The translations under genes were made by a program, and so were the position numbers. Shown in pieces: positions 48,412 through 61,090 of a stretch of DNA of 64,000 nucleotides (position 1 is its first letter; each line of letters starts with the position of its first letter). The stretch spans positions 14,629,235-14,693,234 of the forward strand of contig LS997565.1 of NCBI GenBank assembly GCA_000469685.2, written 5' to 3'. The notes under the pieces were generated by a model that did not search any database, had not been told where the DNA came from, and was given only the letters and a program-made list of their open reading frames with translations. This DNA comes from Haemonchus contortus (Eukaryota; Nematoda; Chromadorea; Rhabditida; Trichostrongylidae).

Positions 48412-49972
48412 CAGTACCGGTCAGTGAAGTATGCGTTTTCACTTTTTCGAACGTAGCTTCTTTAAAACAGCATCTTTACATCTGATTTTTCCACTGTGAG
48501 TTCCTATCACTGCATGTTAACAGAGAGCGCGTTTTCATTAGCCTAAGTTAATTGTGGAATATTTTGAAAGATTTTAGTCAAAGAAAGGGTCAAGCCCCAT
48601 AATTCCAGTGAAACTTCGATCTGCCTTAATTTTCCAATTCTCAGCGCAGCAACTTGCATAAGAGCAAATATAACAAGTAAGACATGAATGCTTCGTAGCA
48701 TAACCTTTAGAGTCAATGATGGCTTAAATCGGCGTGGCATGTACTTGATGAGTTTGTCGATCCCCTCCTGAGATGTGTTCTCCAATATGGTCTTAAGTTG
48801 AGGAGCTTTTCGTGCTTGCTGTGGGCTCGAAGGTTTTTAACTTGACACTGAAGACAATCCTACAGATGTTCAATAGACTCAGATCTGGGAATTGCAACGG
48901 CCACAGTAGCAGAGGAACGGAATCATTTGGTGAGCAGATTCGATTTGTGCTCCGGGTCATAGTCTTGCTGGAAAATTAAGTGACCTGGGCCAATACTGCG
49001 AATGAACGGATAGATAACAGCTTTCGTAACGTCGGTGCACATTTTGGAATCCATCTTACCCTCGATACTTCAAAGGGGGCACACTCCTTTGCCACAGAAG
49101 CTACCGTAAATCATCACTGTACCCCCGCCATATTTCACGGTTAGCAGCTGGTAACTTGCATGGCATCTGGTACCGATTGGACGTCACACAAACATGATTT
49201 CGTCCTTGCTGGACAGCGAAAACTTGGGTTTGTCGCTTTTGGTGGCCTTATGCCACTGCTGGACTACCCAGTTTTTATGGGTAGCCCAATCGAGAAGCAC
49301 TTTGCGATTCTTGGCAGTAATCTGCGGCTTCTTTGCTGGACGATGTCCAAACAGACCGACCTCTTTCAGAGGACGTAGAACAGTGTTTACGAAAGGATTG
49401 GTCTCTCGGGCGGCGAGATTTCGCGAAAAATTTTGACGCGAGCCATTTGTTGCACGCTGCACAATTTACCTATCGACAAGACATAGGGTCAATCTCGCTG
49501 CCTCTGGGTGAATTTTAGCTTCGGCTGACCTTGTGACCTTGTAATCCTTCCGAATCGCTTGTACGCACATAACTGGCACGCCTTGAACTTTAGAAACTCG
49601 CCTGGATGTTAAGGCTTCCTGGAAGCCTCGAATGACGGCGTAAATTGATTTTGCCGTGACTTACAGATTCCCGAGTGCATTGGAAAAGTCTTATTGATGT
49701 ACTAGGTGCATGACGTGACACAAAGGAGCGAGAATTACCTCGAATTTCCTAACGTAAAAACCCACGAGTTATCGAAGGCAAAAATGTGCGCAGGGGGGCT
49801 GTTTGAAAATTGAGCGCAAATTTTGGTTGGAAGTGTGCTGCTAGGCTGCTGCACAAGTATAATGTTACTAAGTGTTGAAGTTACATGCTGTTTAAGTTTC
49901 CCACCGAAAGATTGAAATTTGCGGAAGTTATGTTAAAAAAATTGAAAACGCATACTTCACTGACCGGTACTG
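48412..49972 (-). mobile_element. Tc1/mariner transposon, inactive
   Basis: The 1561-bp element is bounded by inverted repeats starting CAGTACCGGTCAGTGAAG. They are identical for the first 30 bases and similar further in, and the element is flanked by TA on both sides (48410-48411 and 49973-49974). TA duplication and 1.5-kb size are typical of the Tc1/mariner superfamily. The transposase is encoded on the minus strand and is broken. The contrast between perfect ends and a decayed gene suggests a once-mobilised non-autonomous copy. Confidence 0.93.
48543..49560 (-). pseudogene. Tc1-like transposase, multiple stops
   Basis: On the minus strand a helix-turn-helix-like region and GLFGHRPAKKPQITAKNR (49184-49462) are followed by the catalytic core. 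The core shows RPIGTR, LTVKYGGGTVM (usual family form GGGSVMVWG), FQQDYDPEHKS (usual QQDNDPKHTS, second aspartate present) and SIEHL (glutamate present). The first aspartate lies in a SDK where SDE is usual. In-frame stops occur before RPIGTR, after CPL, inside the segment after LLTK and after IEHL. The protein cannot be made whole. The 5' end was not resolved. Confidence 0.88.
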
Positions 49973-51863
49973 TACATGGCTTTTACCATTCCCGGTAAAC
50001 TACCCACGAGTCAGGGCTGGGAACAAGGATGGGCAGGGTTAAATCAAGGTTTATGGATTCTAGGCGAACATATAAAAGTAGCAACATCGAAGTTTTTCTT
50101 CAGATCACCTCAACTTCACTGCACCCACTCCTGGCTAACTAGGAGCTGCCGCTATTTCAATGATTTCAGGGCACAATGCCCAGACCGATCCTCCGGTGTT
50201 TTTTCCAGATCTATTATGTACGAGTTTAAGAGTTCTGGACTTCTGACGCATATTCTAATGAACCCAACCAGAGCTCAAGGGTTTTGTCCTTTGGGGGTTC
50301 TCTTTTGACTTCCCACCTCGTCTTCCCGGTCATAAAAATAATGATCTCTACTCTCTGTCCAGATGTCTTTTTTGTTTTTCATGGCCGTTTTTTAAAGGAT
50401 GTTCGGTGTAAAACAGGTTGAAGTGTAATATTCCATGCTGTCAATTCAATTCAGCTGGATCGAACCTGATCGAATCACATGATAAACTCTGCGATCATGC
50501 GTATTTACACAGTGGCAGTCGGATCGGTGTGTAGTGTTTCCCGCACCCACGTTGATGGCTTGTCGGTCGTGCCGTCCGGGAATCGATTTCTAGTGTGGTC
50601 GTATGGGGCGGGCGGCCCTCATGCTGGAGGATGTTGGCTAAACACCCCCAGAGGAGTCCACGGACTTGCCTTGGACTTTTGCTCTGGGATCATCCTCTTG
50701 TCCTCGTGTTTACGTGTCCATACGATCTTCGAGCATCGCCAAATTACCTCCATTGCTCAGATTTCTCTCTTCTCACTGTTCTATTCCATGTTTACAAGGT
50801 TCCCTAATCATCGTTTACTCAACTTCGAGCCTGGCAGTGAGTTGCACTTTGGCCCACGTTGTGAGTTTTCCCCCGAAAACTCCCGATCGAATCATTTTGG
50901 ATCAATCTTCTCTCGTGAACGCCATAAAATCTGCGAACTCCATTCCCTGCACCACGTTGCATCATCCTCCCGATCCACCCCACTTTTACCCTGAGAAGGA
51001 CGGCGATGGGAGATGGGAGGCGTTTGTGTGATCAGGCATACCTGTACAGTAGCTCTCTTCCATCTTTCATCAGGTGGACCTGCAATGGGCGTGAGCAAGT
51101 AGCTTGGTGCCCTCGGTTCTATCCATGACTAGGGGCGTGGGCTTGGTTTCCTCAGTGATCCATTCCGTCTACCGAAGTAGGAGCTGGCCCAACAAGTTTC
51201 GAAATCCGCTCGCGACAGTTATTTTCATTCATTTCGCCAAAGTGTGTGCCTCTCCTCTAATTGCTTCTGATTCACTTTTCTTTACTTTTTCTAGTTCATT
51301 CGATTTGCATGAGTTTCTGGCGAAAATTCGGTCTGCCCGGACTGCTACGGCCAGTCACATTCTTCTCTTTCTTCGACTAACATTGACTTGTCCTTTCCCA
51401 AGCGATCTGACCTGATCTAGAAATCATCGTAAATCGATATCGGGGATTCCCACGATCACCCATGAACCTGTTTCTTTCGAATCTCTGCGGAAGTACTTTT
51501 TCTGTTCCTTCATGGATTCATAGGCATGAAAAGGCTTTGTGTTAATCGCAGATTTGACATATCTCCTTCGATTGTCGCCCCTACCGTAATTTTTTTGAAC
51601 TTTTTCAAAATTCTATTACTTTTTTAATCTCATGGAAACCAGTTGGTGACAGAAAGGTGACGATGACGTCATATTTTAATTTAGGTCGTGTGAATGAGTG
51701 CAATTTGAAAAGTGCAGAGTTTTTAAGCTTGTATTAAATCCAGATATTGGTCCGGGAACCCCCGATCTCGGCTGAGCGGAGCGATTTTTGAAAGTATAAA
51801 CACTTGTTAAACTTGACGTTTTGTTTACTGCTGTCATTTCGCAGCTGTATGCTATCAAAAAGT
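49973..51863. other. Intergenic region, no supported gene
   Basis: The 171-codon frame at 50479-50994 (+) and its overlapping neighbours are the longest, but they have no recognisable domain and several frames are open over the same bases, so I treat them as chance. Confidence 0.5.
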
Positions 51864-51988
51864 CTCACAAACTTGGCGAGCTGTGGGCAAAACTTCTGCC
51901 TAGAACAGGATTCGAACTCACAATTTCCGAAAGGTACAGGTGCGAGTTCAAGGGTGAAGTTTTGCCCATAACTGGCCAACTTTGTGAG
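51864..51988. mobile_element. Small inverted-repeat element (MITE-like), about 125 bp
   Basis: It starts CTCACAAACTTGGCGAGC and ends with a close inverse complement (CTGGCCAACTTTGTGAG). The imperfect arms are about 33 bp and include GGGCAAAACTTC and GAAGTTTTGCCC. The interior contains GGATTCGAAC, a perfect B box on the minus strand. A degenerate relative lies at 16521-16628. Confidence 0.65.
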
Positions 51989-53895
51989 TATAAACACTCA
52001 TCTTACCCAAACATCTTGCTCTTGTTGTTGATTTCCTTCGTCCGGTCTTTTTTCCTAATTTGGAAAACCGAATCATTCAATTACCGCCCGACAAAGATCA
52101 CCATGGACTTCTTACAATCGCTTGGTCATGTGTCTGTACTACCTTACATGCATTACTGGTTCCCCTATTTTTTGAAGACAAGAATTTTCACATTCTACAG
52201 ATTGTTGTTGCTGATCTCTGGTTCTCCCATGACCTTTCTGCAAACTCCCCCGTGATGTTTTTTGATCGATGACATTCATCCCCGTCTGCCGAAACCGCTC
52301 CAAAGCCCACTTTATGATGTGATTCTATATGATACGATGTGTCACAAGTGTCACGCTTCAGTCATGGCGGTCATTGAGCCGTTCCGACGTGGTCCTCATA
52401 ATCCCTTCTATAAGGGGGGGGGGGCACGCGTAAATTATGAGTCACACCGGTGAGGGCCTTATTTGAACTTTTGGGGACGGGTAACACAGCGCAAAGTTGA
52501 ACCTGTGTGCAAGGTTCTAGCATGCGCACGGGGAAATAGGAGTTTAATGTCATTTCCTCGAACTGGGACAGAACTGCAACGGTCCAGGGTCAAAAGTGCA
52601 AAAGGAGAACTTTGCACGAAACGGGGCGGAACGTTGCCTGCACGCGCTTTACTCGAATTTTTTCGTCGTTGCTGCACGACAAACCAGTTCAAATTAGCCC
52701 GCTGCATTCGAGGGCTACACGAATTGCATTATAACTCTTATAGGAGGATTTCTCTTCATTTCTGCGTACTGCCCTTGTGAGGTAAGTCTGGTTTAGCTGT
52801 CTGTCTTTTCGTGTGTGGATTTTTCCAAATTGCACGATGACGTCTGGTCTTATCGTACTTGAGAACGTTCTCTGACAAAGATGTATCCGATGTTTGATTC
52901 TCAGCAGGTGTTGGTGGAAAGGTAGTATTTTAAAATGTAGAAAATGTAGGTGGGCAGAGAGGGAGGGGGGGGGGTTGGGATCGGGAGCTACCGTTCTTCC
53001 CCAACATCGAGCGCTAAGGGGCCCGATGGAGGGGTAGTCGACTCCGCGAGCCCAGAATGGTGCCTTCTTAGACTCGGGTAGAACTATAAAACTATGCATC
53101 TTTGGCCAAAAACTGTCTTTGAGCTTGAGTGAAGTCGGCTTCCCATCATTCTCGGCGTTCTGGCGCTAAATGTTGAAGAAGAGGGACGTCCCTTCCTCTC
53201 CCCTCCCTCAACTACATTTCTGCCGGATTTTCTGCGGCAAGTTTCGTATTTGTCTCGTATTCTGGCTAAAAATTGTTTCTGCCGTTTCTGCACTTTTTGC
53301 AACGCTGAAAGCACTTGCATGTTGATTGCTGAGAGTTTAGTGGCGCCTGGCTTTTTTTTGGTTCTCCGCCCCTCTTTTTTGCCGTCTGTCTCACTCACTA
53401 GCAATATTGGTATGCCATAGTCGGCAAACGGCAAGTAATGTACTCAAATGATTGTTCTCATCTAAAACAGCCTTCATTTCCGGTCGCAATCATTGTGTTC
53501 CGAAAGTTGATGCTTTGGAATTCATGCTCTCTAAGCCCACCTCTTTCGGGAGTACATACGTCAGAGCACGGTAGAGAGGGAAGGGGTTGAAAATGCCCCG
53601 AGAATTTCTCGGCTACTGAGGGCGACGTAGAAGGTCGTTTGAGAGCAGGATTCCTACAAATTCGGAATTGTATGAGTTTTATTACGATTCAGTCCTGAAG
53701 TACTCCTTTTTTACATTTCAATTGTATCGTTTTGTCATCGCATAGAGAGGAGGTGACGATTTCTGATAACAGAGCGCGAGTGTTCACGGAGCGTCAGGCC
53801 AAACCCTGATCGTTCACTGCTCAAAATTCTTGATAAGAGTCTAATTTTTCTCTCTCGAATACTTTAGTATCGTTTTAGGACCCTTTCGGATGGTA

Positions 53896-53934
53896 TTTTT
53901 CCGCGTAACCTCTGTCAAAGGTTACGCGGAAAAA
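53896..53934. repeat. Perfect 16-bp inverted repeat with 7-nt loop
   Basis: TTTTTCCGCGTAACCT pairs exactly with AGGTTACGCGGAAAAA across the loop CTGTCAA. Such a perfect hairpin in otherwise featureless DNA may be the remains of a small foldback element. Confidence 0.9.
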
Positions 53935-54495
53935 CAAAACAAAAAACAAGTCCTTCACATAAAATAAATCAGAGCTGTGGTAATTTTCACCAGGCGAACT
54001 GGACGAGTTGATTGCTGGGTATGTGGGCTCATAAAATTTCTGGCCCATTTGCTACAGACTCATTACATTAGATGTATGAGGGGGATTATCTTGGATTTGT
54101 GGCAAACCAGACGTGGGAATGCATAACCATCATTGAAAACATAATAGCCAAACCACGTCAGTTACCATACCCCGGTTAGATACGGTAGGAATTAAAAACT
54201 AAACCGGTATACCAGTCGTGCTAATTTGCTTACTCGGACGCTTAAATCGTATCTTTACCACAATTACCTGCCGTATTGTGGGTAGTATGAGTTGACCACT
54301 CTGTGGCTGAACCCTGGCACCTCATCGGGCAATCGTGAATGTAACTGGGAACGCTGATGGAAATTTCCTGGGAAGTTTGCGTTGAGTTGGTCATACCTGA
54401 TTAAACTTTTTTTTGGTAATTATCACATTCCCAGTTCAAGGGTTCCTATTGATTCTGTAAGAGTTCTGGTAGGCTCGTAAAATGGGAATCCGGGT

Positions 54496-54552
54496 GGTTT
54501 ACGCATTTTAATCAGTTTTCAGCCCTACTGGTGGAAAATTCGGTCCTTTTAA
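54496..54552. repeat. Diverged repeat pair A, copy 1
   Basis: GGTTTACGCATTTTAATCAG and the following TTTTCAGCCCTACTGG recur with changes at 54818-54873. Confidence 0.65.
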
Positions 54553-54817
54553 TCAAGGATTCAATTCAACCCAATAGGTTTTTTGGGACAAATGGGCTTT
54601 CATTATTGTCCGGCTAGTAGAAAACAGATGTCAGGGAACGGTAGCTTCTCACTTCGGTAGAATGGTCGTCTATGTTGCATTTCCCTCATGTTAATCGCCA
54701 GTTAATTGAAATCCACCAGTAAAGAAATAAAGAGGAATGAAGCATTTCTATTGGCTTTTCAGGTTTTTCTGGCAAACTTCCAATGGGCTGAAATGAGCGG
54801 TTTACGCCAAAATGGGT

Positions 54818-54873
54818 GCTTTACGCATTTTAATTAGTTTTCAGGCATACTAATGGGAATTTTGGTCCGTTTT
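54818..54873. repeat. Diverged repeat pair A, copy 2
   Basis: GCTTTACGCATTTTAATTAG and TTTTCAGGCATACTAATGGG match copy 1 at 54496-54552 in the same orientation. Confidence 0.65.
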
Positions 54874-54992
54874 GATGAATTTTTCAAACTCAGTATCATT
54901 TTTTTGAAACTACCTTCGTAGGTTCTTGGACTGTCAGAGGACTCGGGAACCTTGTAGTCAATAGCTTCCTACTTAGATAATCAGCATCCCTC

Positions 54993-55057
54993 TGAAGTTC
55001 AGTGCAAACTGGAAAAGGAGGTCGAACTAGAGCTGGATCAGAGCAATTAGGTAGTTT
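54993..55057. repeat. Dispersed repeat pair B, copy 1
   Basis: Contains GGAGGTCGAACT and GAGCTGGATCAG flanked by GTGCAAACTGGAAA and GTAGTTT, matching 56624-56687. Confidence 0.75.
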
Positions 55058-56623
55058 CCAGTTCAGTTTATTCCCCCAGTCAATTGAAACCAGGCTTGAA
55101 GGAATCGTTGTGAGGGTTCTCTGTTTGAATCCCAGCTGACAGAACGTCTGGCATTCATCTCGTGATCATAATGCGGTAAAAGACAAAGGGAGTTACCCTT
55201 ATCTGACGGCACTAATCCAAGGAACTCGATCTTTTTTGTATTCAGTACTTTCTAAGCTTTCAAGACTACAAAAACGGTCACTGGGCTTGAGTTTCTAGAG
55301 ATAATACTCCCCTGGTACTTCCATTCATTTATTACAAGTTCGTTCTTTGATTGCTGGGAAGTGCAGGGATTCCAGTGACTCCAAAAAACCGTCAGTCTGG
55401 GATTTGGGTTGGAGATATGGGAAAAGCCTCTAGTGCTTTGCCTATTGATGTCTATGCCATTGTTGTGACATAATCGCCAATCGGAATGAGTGTTCCTGCC
55501 AATTCTAAGTCCCTTCAGATAACGGCTTATCTCTCTACAATGATTCTTACATTGTTTCTTGTTTCATGGGTATTGATAAGCATAAGATTTTCATGTGTTC
55601 AGGAACATTGGAGCCCTCAAATTTTCGACTCTGGGTACCTCTCTTTCCCAGTGATTCCTGCTATTTCCCCTTGGGTCGTTTGTTTGGCTCAACAGTTAAC
55701 CATCAACTTTGCAATTCAATCAGGGACACTTAAATCTCGAAGAGAACTTACCGCACTCAAAGGAATAACGGTTGGGTAGGGGTGTAACTAGTATGGGCTC
55801 TACTGCATCCCGCTCCAGGGGTGTGGGTTTCAAAACCAGGATCCAACCTTTTCGAAGCTGATCGAGCTTTTTTACCCTACATTTTCGGTCTCTTGGTACC
55901 AGTGTAGGTGTGGGAGGATAAAAACTCGAAGATGGGAAGTTCCTGAGAACCGACGAATTTGACTTCCGGGGCTCTTCCAGCCCTCTGCTTGCTTGACTGC
56001 AATTCTGAGCCGAGAAAGTTGTTGATATGTCACGTCCTTTTCGACCTTCTGCACTGCTGTTGTCATATGGAGACCATTGTCTAAGAAATATTGCTCTCTT
56101 ATCACTTTTCGTCGTCTTACCGCAATAATTCGTCGCCAGCTAAAAGCTGGGATACGGTCGGCGATTGTCAATCTTCTTGGGGACTTCTTTCTGCAACCCT
56201 TTTTGTCTTGCGAAGTTCTCTTTGCATTAGCTCTTAATTCTTTCATCTCTTCTCAGCCCTTTCAGTGTTCCTCGGAATTCGTTTTTCTCAGACCGGCGCC
56301 ATTCTTTTTTGGGCTAGTCAATGCTCTCGATAAGATGCATCAGACAAGGGACTTTGTGTCCCATCCACTCCTATTTCGTTGCTTACCGTATCCGTTGTCC
56401 ACGTCGTAAAATTTTATATCCTTTCTCACTTAAGTGACTCAAATTGGCTGATTTAGGATTTGAAATGCAAGGTGCTGGGTGCAAATTCCACGTCCTCTAG
56501 AGGTCATGATACTTCCTTCCAGAAAGTGCCATAAAACGCTCATTAGGAAAGGTCAATGTTTGACCGAGCTCTTTACAGCCGCTTTAGATCTGCAGAATCA
56601 AAGAAAGAACAGTTGTACGTGGA

Positions 56624-56687
56624 AGGAACTTCAGTCCAAACCAGGAAAGGAGGTCGAACTCCGAGCTGGATCAGTGCAAAGTAGTTT
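56624..56687. repeat. Dispersed repeat pair B, copy 2
   Basis: Contains GGAGGTCGAACT and GAGCTGGATCAG in the same order as copy 1 at 54993-55057, 1.6 kb apart in the same orientation. Confidence 0.75.
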
Positions 56688-57958
56688 TAACTTCTGAGGT
56701 ACTGTCCAGGGGATTTGAGAAATCTGTGAAATCTCTCTCTTTTCGAGGAAAAATCACTCTTCCTCATAATTTAGCTATGCGTGTTGGCACGTCTTGGGCT
56801 GCATGAATAAATGAATGAGCATAAATCTGGCTCTGACTTCGATTCTGATAAATCTCGCTCTTCTTCTGCATCACGACTTTCAATGAATCGGGAATTTTGT
56901 GGTCACGTCAATGAATTGCCTTAGGGGGCTGTTTTGAAACGTCTCTGACCAGATTAGCTTCTATGCATTTGACTTTTTTGATTGGTTTGGACGTGTTTCT
57001 CGAATCCCTTTTCCTCTCGGGACCTCGACGACATCTGAATTTTTGCTAGTCCCATCAGCATAGCGATCGAACTGGTTTGTCCAGTCGGGGTTGCAAGTCG
57101 ATTCTTCCAAACTTCAATAAAGTCTAGTTCAGAGTCACGGGCAGAAACCTGCTTACCAAAAGAGGCCAAACCGACTGCTCTGGCTATGCCTAAGCCGAAG
57201 CGTTTCGATTGATCGGGAGAAATGCGATCCTACGACACGAGCAGAGGGAACAGTACCTTTACCCTGCGCTTTCCCTGCCACCCTTACAATATCAGATCAA
57301 TTCTATTCTTGTACAGACACCCCTTCCAAAGAGCAGAAGGACTGAGTAATAAATGGGTGAATAATCTTTCATCTTGCCACTTAGCTCCCTTTCTAAATAT
57401 TGAATAATCGAAAAGTGCAAAAATTCGGCGCCAGACGAAACGTCATAGGAAAATCGCCTTTGCGTTCTCTGACCGCTTTGCTTTGCACACTTTCAGTGTT
57501 TTCCCATATTCACTAGGATGGAACAGTTTTTGTATTTTGCTTTTCATAAAAATCGTTGGGCCACTGTGAAGTTGAGACGTGTTCTATTCACACCATCCGC
57601 TTTGATCCGTTTCCACTGTGGCAATCATGGGCATAGGGTCTCTTATTCAAACATAGACACCTTCACAGGAGCTTGGCACTCTTAGAAAGGGATTAACATG
57701 GACATCCGAACAACTTCGGTACGCAGACGTTGAAAGATTTCCTGAAGCCTTTGAACGTAAAATAAATCAAAAAAGAAACTTGCCTATCCGGAACTTACTC
57801 CTTGAGATTCCTTTCTCAAACGGGTGCTCCACAGATTATCTGGGTAGTGCATCGCTGCCTCCCATGCCCTTTCTGAATGTTAAACAAAAAGTTGGCGAGA
57901 TACTTCACTGTTCTTACTTTTGTTTCTTATCTTCTTTTCTTTCTCTTTTTTTCTTTTT

Positions 57959-57995
57959 ATCTATCTATCTGTCTATCCATCTTTCTATCTATCAT
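57959..57995. repeat. TCTA microsatellite
   Basis: Imperfect CTAT/CTGT/CCAT tetranucleotide array. Confidence 0.85.
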
Positions 57996-60900
57996 GTGTT
58001 TATTAGTCAATCAACTTATCTACCTGTCTTCAACCCCTTTCATCCTTCTATATTCTCAAATTACTTTTACCCTTATATGATTCAGAAATCACTAGACGAA
58101 TTCTACGACTCTGTTTTCAACTCGAACACGTCCTGTTGTTCATCAAAGTTACTTTGTACTCATGTTATCCCTAATTAGGCCTAAGGCACAACCCTGTTCT
58201 TCTGTTTTTGAATATGTTTTCTGCTTACGATTGATGACGATTCGCAGACTATACCCGGAAATCGTATGTGTTTACCCCCATGAGAATTCTGGGTATCGTT
58301 CTTTTGCAAATCGTCATCGTCGTCTGTCTACCTACCTCTCCAGTGTTTTTATTAAGATTTCGTTTTCTCCTAGGTAACGGGAAGCAAGGTTTCTTTCACT
58401 TCGCCTGATTTCTCTGCGATGATTTGCAGCGCTGCAACACTCACGCTTTCTGCACGCGTCGATCACAACGATCCGTACGTATTTTCAGTTTTCTCAGAGG
58501 AAAAACATCGTCGTTGGGATATCATCTCATCATATTCTCATCGACGACTTTGTTTTTGTTCGCTGACATCGCCGTGTTCACCTTTTCTCGAAAGTTCGTT
58601 CCAGCTGAGTTTCGTTTCATACCCTTCCCAGGAACGAGATGACATCACTTCGTACAGGAATTAGGGCCGCTTTCAGGCAGAGGATAGGCTATTATTCTTC
58701 GCACTTTGGACGGTTTTTTGCTCGATCGGCAGGGATTATCCCTATCCTCTTAGCTAAGGATTGCGTCAGCTAAGTCAGGAAAATACGTGAACGCTTGAAA
58801 AGCTATACATCAAGCGCGCTTAGGAAAACATATGGTGTCCCATTAGAGTGTCCTGCTAGGCCTGACATACCATCTAAATAATGTATGGGCCTATATAGGA
58901 GAATTTCCAAGCTGAAGTACCACATAGCTTGACTTTTTAGCTGTTGCCCAACGTTTTTCCGACTTGCAACCATACCGAGTCCGTGTGAATGTGAACAAAT
59001 GTCGAGTGCACGGCTCAGACAGGGGGCGCGGGTTTAAGGACAGAATTATTTCGGGGGGCAGTATGGTTATTTGGACCAGATCGAATATTTCGGGTGTTTG
59101 GTCGAATACTCAATAGAGGGCGGTGGTAAACTGATTGAATCTCAACTACTGTTGCCTTCATCCGAGACTTGTTTTCAGCAATTATTTGAGTTCGTAGCAT
59201 TTAGGGGTAGTAAGTAGGCAGAGCAGGAAATGAAGGTTGCTGCGTACTCGAATAATTGCTGAACAGCAAGCCTTGGGTGACGGCAGTAATGGGGAGAGAC
59301 AGCTGCTGTTGGACCACTCTCCCACTCCACCATTCCACATAGTTAGTTGGTAGTTAAGCTCATCCACCGACCGACCCGAGGTGGCCTCACGATCTTTCCT
59401 GCCCTTGTTATCGATGTTGTACTGGTCTTTTGGATACTTCTTGTTTGGATACTCGTGTTAGAAACGAACCTTCTGTTTCCTCAAAAAACTTTCTGCGAAA
59501 TCGGCAGGTTCTTCGCCTTTATCGGAACCATCATTTTCTTTTGCCTGAAGGATAATCTCCTGGAGAGGTCGTTTTTTGGCTATCGTCCGAGATTGATGAT
59601 CGTTTTGTAGGTATAAGCCGAAAGCGATCAGCGGAAATGGTATGCAATGCCGTTTGCCATTCCATTTCCCATCTCCTCATAAATCTTCAAGGATATTCCC
59701 CTTCGCCTCGGCTATTCTTTCGGATCCTTTTTCGTTTAAGTTCTGGCCCATTGCCTCTGAGAGGCAATCTCCTCAATGCAGGCTTCAGTCATTCAAATGG
59801 CAAAAGCCATTCACAATCACGGTTATCAAGCTGACATTTTGACATTGTCGCCTTCTTCGGAGCATCAAGAAACCAAAAACTTCCTGGAGACTTCTCGTCC
59901 AATTAATATTTCAACCTACTGAAGCTTGATTAGTCCATGGGAGGTGACTGACAGGGGTTTGCTGAGCCCTTGCTGTCGATTCAGGGGACCCTTAGACGGG
60001 CCTGGCCTACATGGTTAGTCTTGAGCACGTCGGTTAAGCAGGTTATACCTGGGCTTGCATTATTGAAACCCCCCTGCTGCTGGCTTGGCTTTGAAAGTGA
60101 ACAACCTCAAATTCCTTTCCAGTATTTGGCAAAATCATCGGCTACGGTTGAACTGTTTCTCTTTAGATTTCAGTGATAAATGTATAATCTTATAAATATG
60201 CATAATGTAAATATTACAATAGACACAAATCTTTGAAATAATGATTTCCAATGTAGTTTCCCATTCGAATTCTCCGAAAAGGCGACAACTTCGGCCGTCG
60301 GTCCAGAAAAAAATTGTTGTTGCTGTGAGTCTCGGTCGATTGTCAGCTGAATAGCTGAAGTGTTCATGGAAAAGGGGAATGCCGAGAGCTGTAGAGATTC
60401 GAACTTCACCATAATCTTTTTATTTTGGATGTTTGTGTTTATCAACTACTGTAGCGTCTCCGTTAGGTCAATTCTTTAAGGAAGTTCTCCGTTACGTCAA
60501 CTTTTTTTTCAGTTTTAAAAAGAAATTTTGAAAGACTTTTGGAGTTTGTTCTTTGACGTAAAGGCGAAAAAAACTTATGCACCAAAAATCGTGGTGTTGT
60601 CGGGTAGAATGAATATTTTCGTGTGAAAACGAATATTTAAGCGGAACTCGTGCCTACCTAAACGAGCTCAAAATTGGTAAATAATTGGTATGAGGGCAGA
60701 TTTGGCTGAATTATTATCCTATTGACGGTTTGTTTTGATTCTCCACCGAATAACAACGCTGTTAGGTCTTCCCTGTTCACACTCCCCGACACTTTTTCAC
60801 CCGAGAGTGTCTGATACGAAAACATTCCTGCGGTAAATGCTCTTAATGAGTAGGTATTATATACGGTGATTATCTCTTAGTCCCTACATATAGCCTCTAT

Positions 60901-61024
60901 CAGACCCCAGACATGCCCAAACAACTCTGCCATAGTGTTCTGGTCTGGTCTACCCAGTTTTCCATTTTCTCTCCTACTTTCAAGGCGTCCTTAGTGAACT
61001 TGTCTGTTCTCTTCTCGCTGCAGG

Positions 61025-61090
61025 GTGAAGGATAAAGTCTGCTGACCTTGATCATGATAGTGCGCCTTTTGCCACTACACCACCTCCGCC
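61025..61090 (-). repeat. Internally deleted SINE: head joined to tail
   Basis: The tail (GTGAAGGATAAAGTCTGC) is followed almost at once by the head in reverse (GATAGTGCGCCTTTTGCCAC, then TACACCACCTCCGCC). The whole body of about 200 bp and the B box are missing. Confidence 0.78.

Noticed and set aside
48412..49972. Active transposon
   Set aside because: Several in-frame stops and a changed first catalytic motif; only the ends are intact.
50479..50994. 171-codon plus-strand open frame
   Set aside because: Longest frame in the right half, but overlapping frames are open too, composition is not protein-like and no family is suggested.
55872..56246. 124-codon basic minus-strand open frame
   Set aside because: R/K-rich and somewhat protein-like, but the opposite strand is also open over much of it and no exon context exists.
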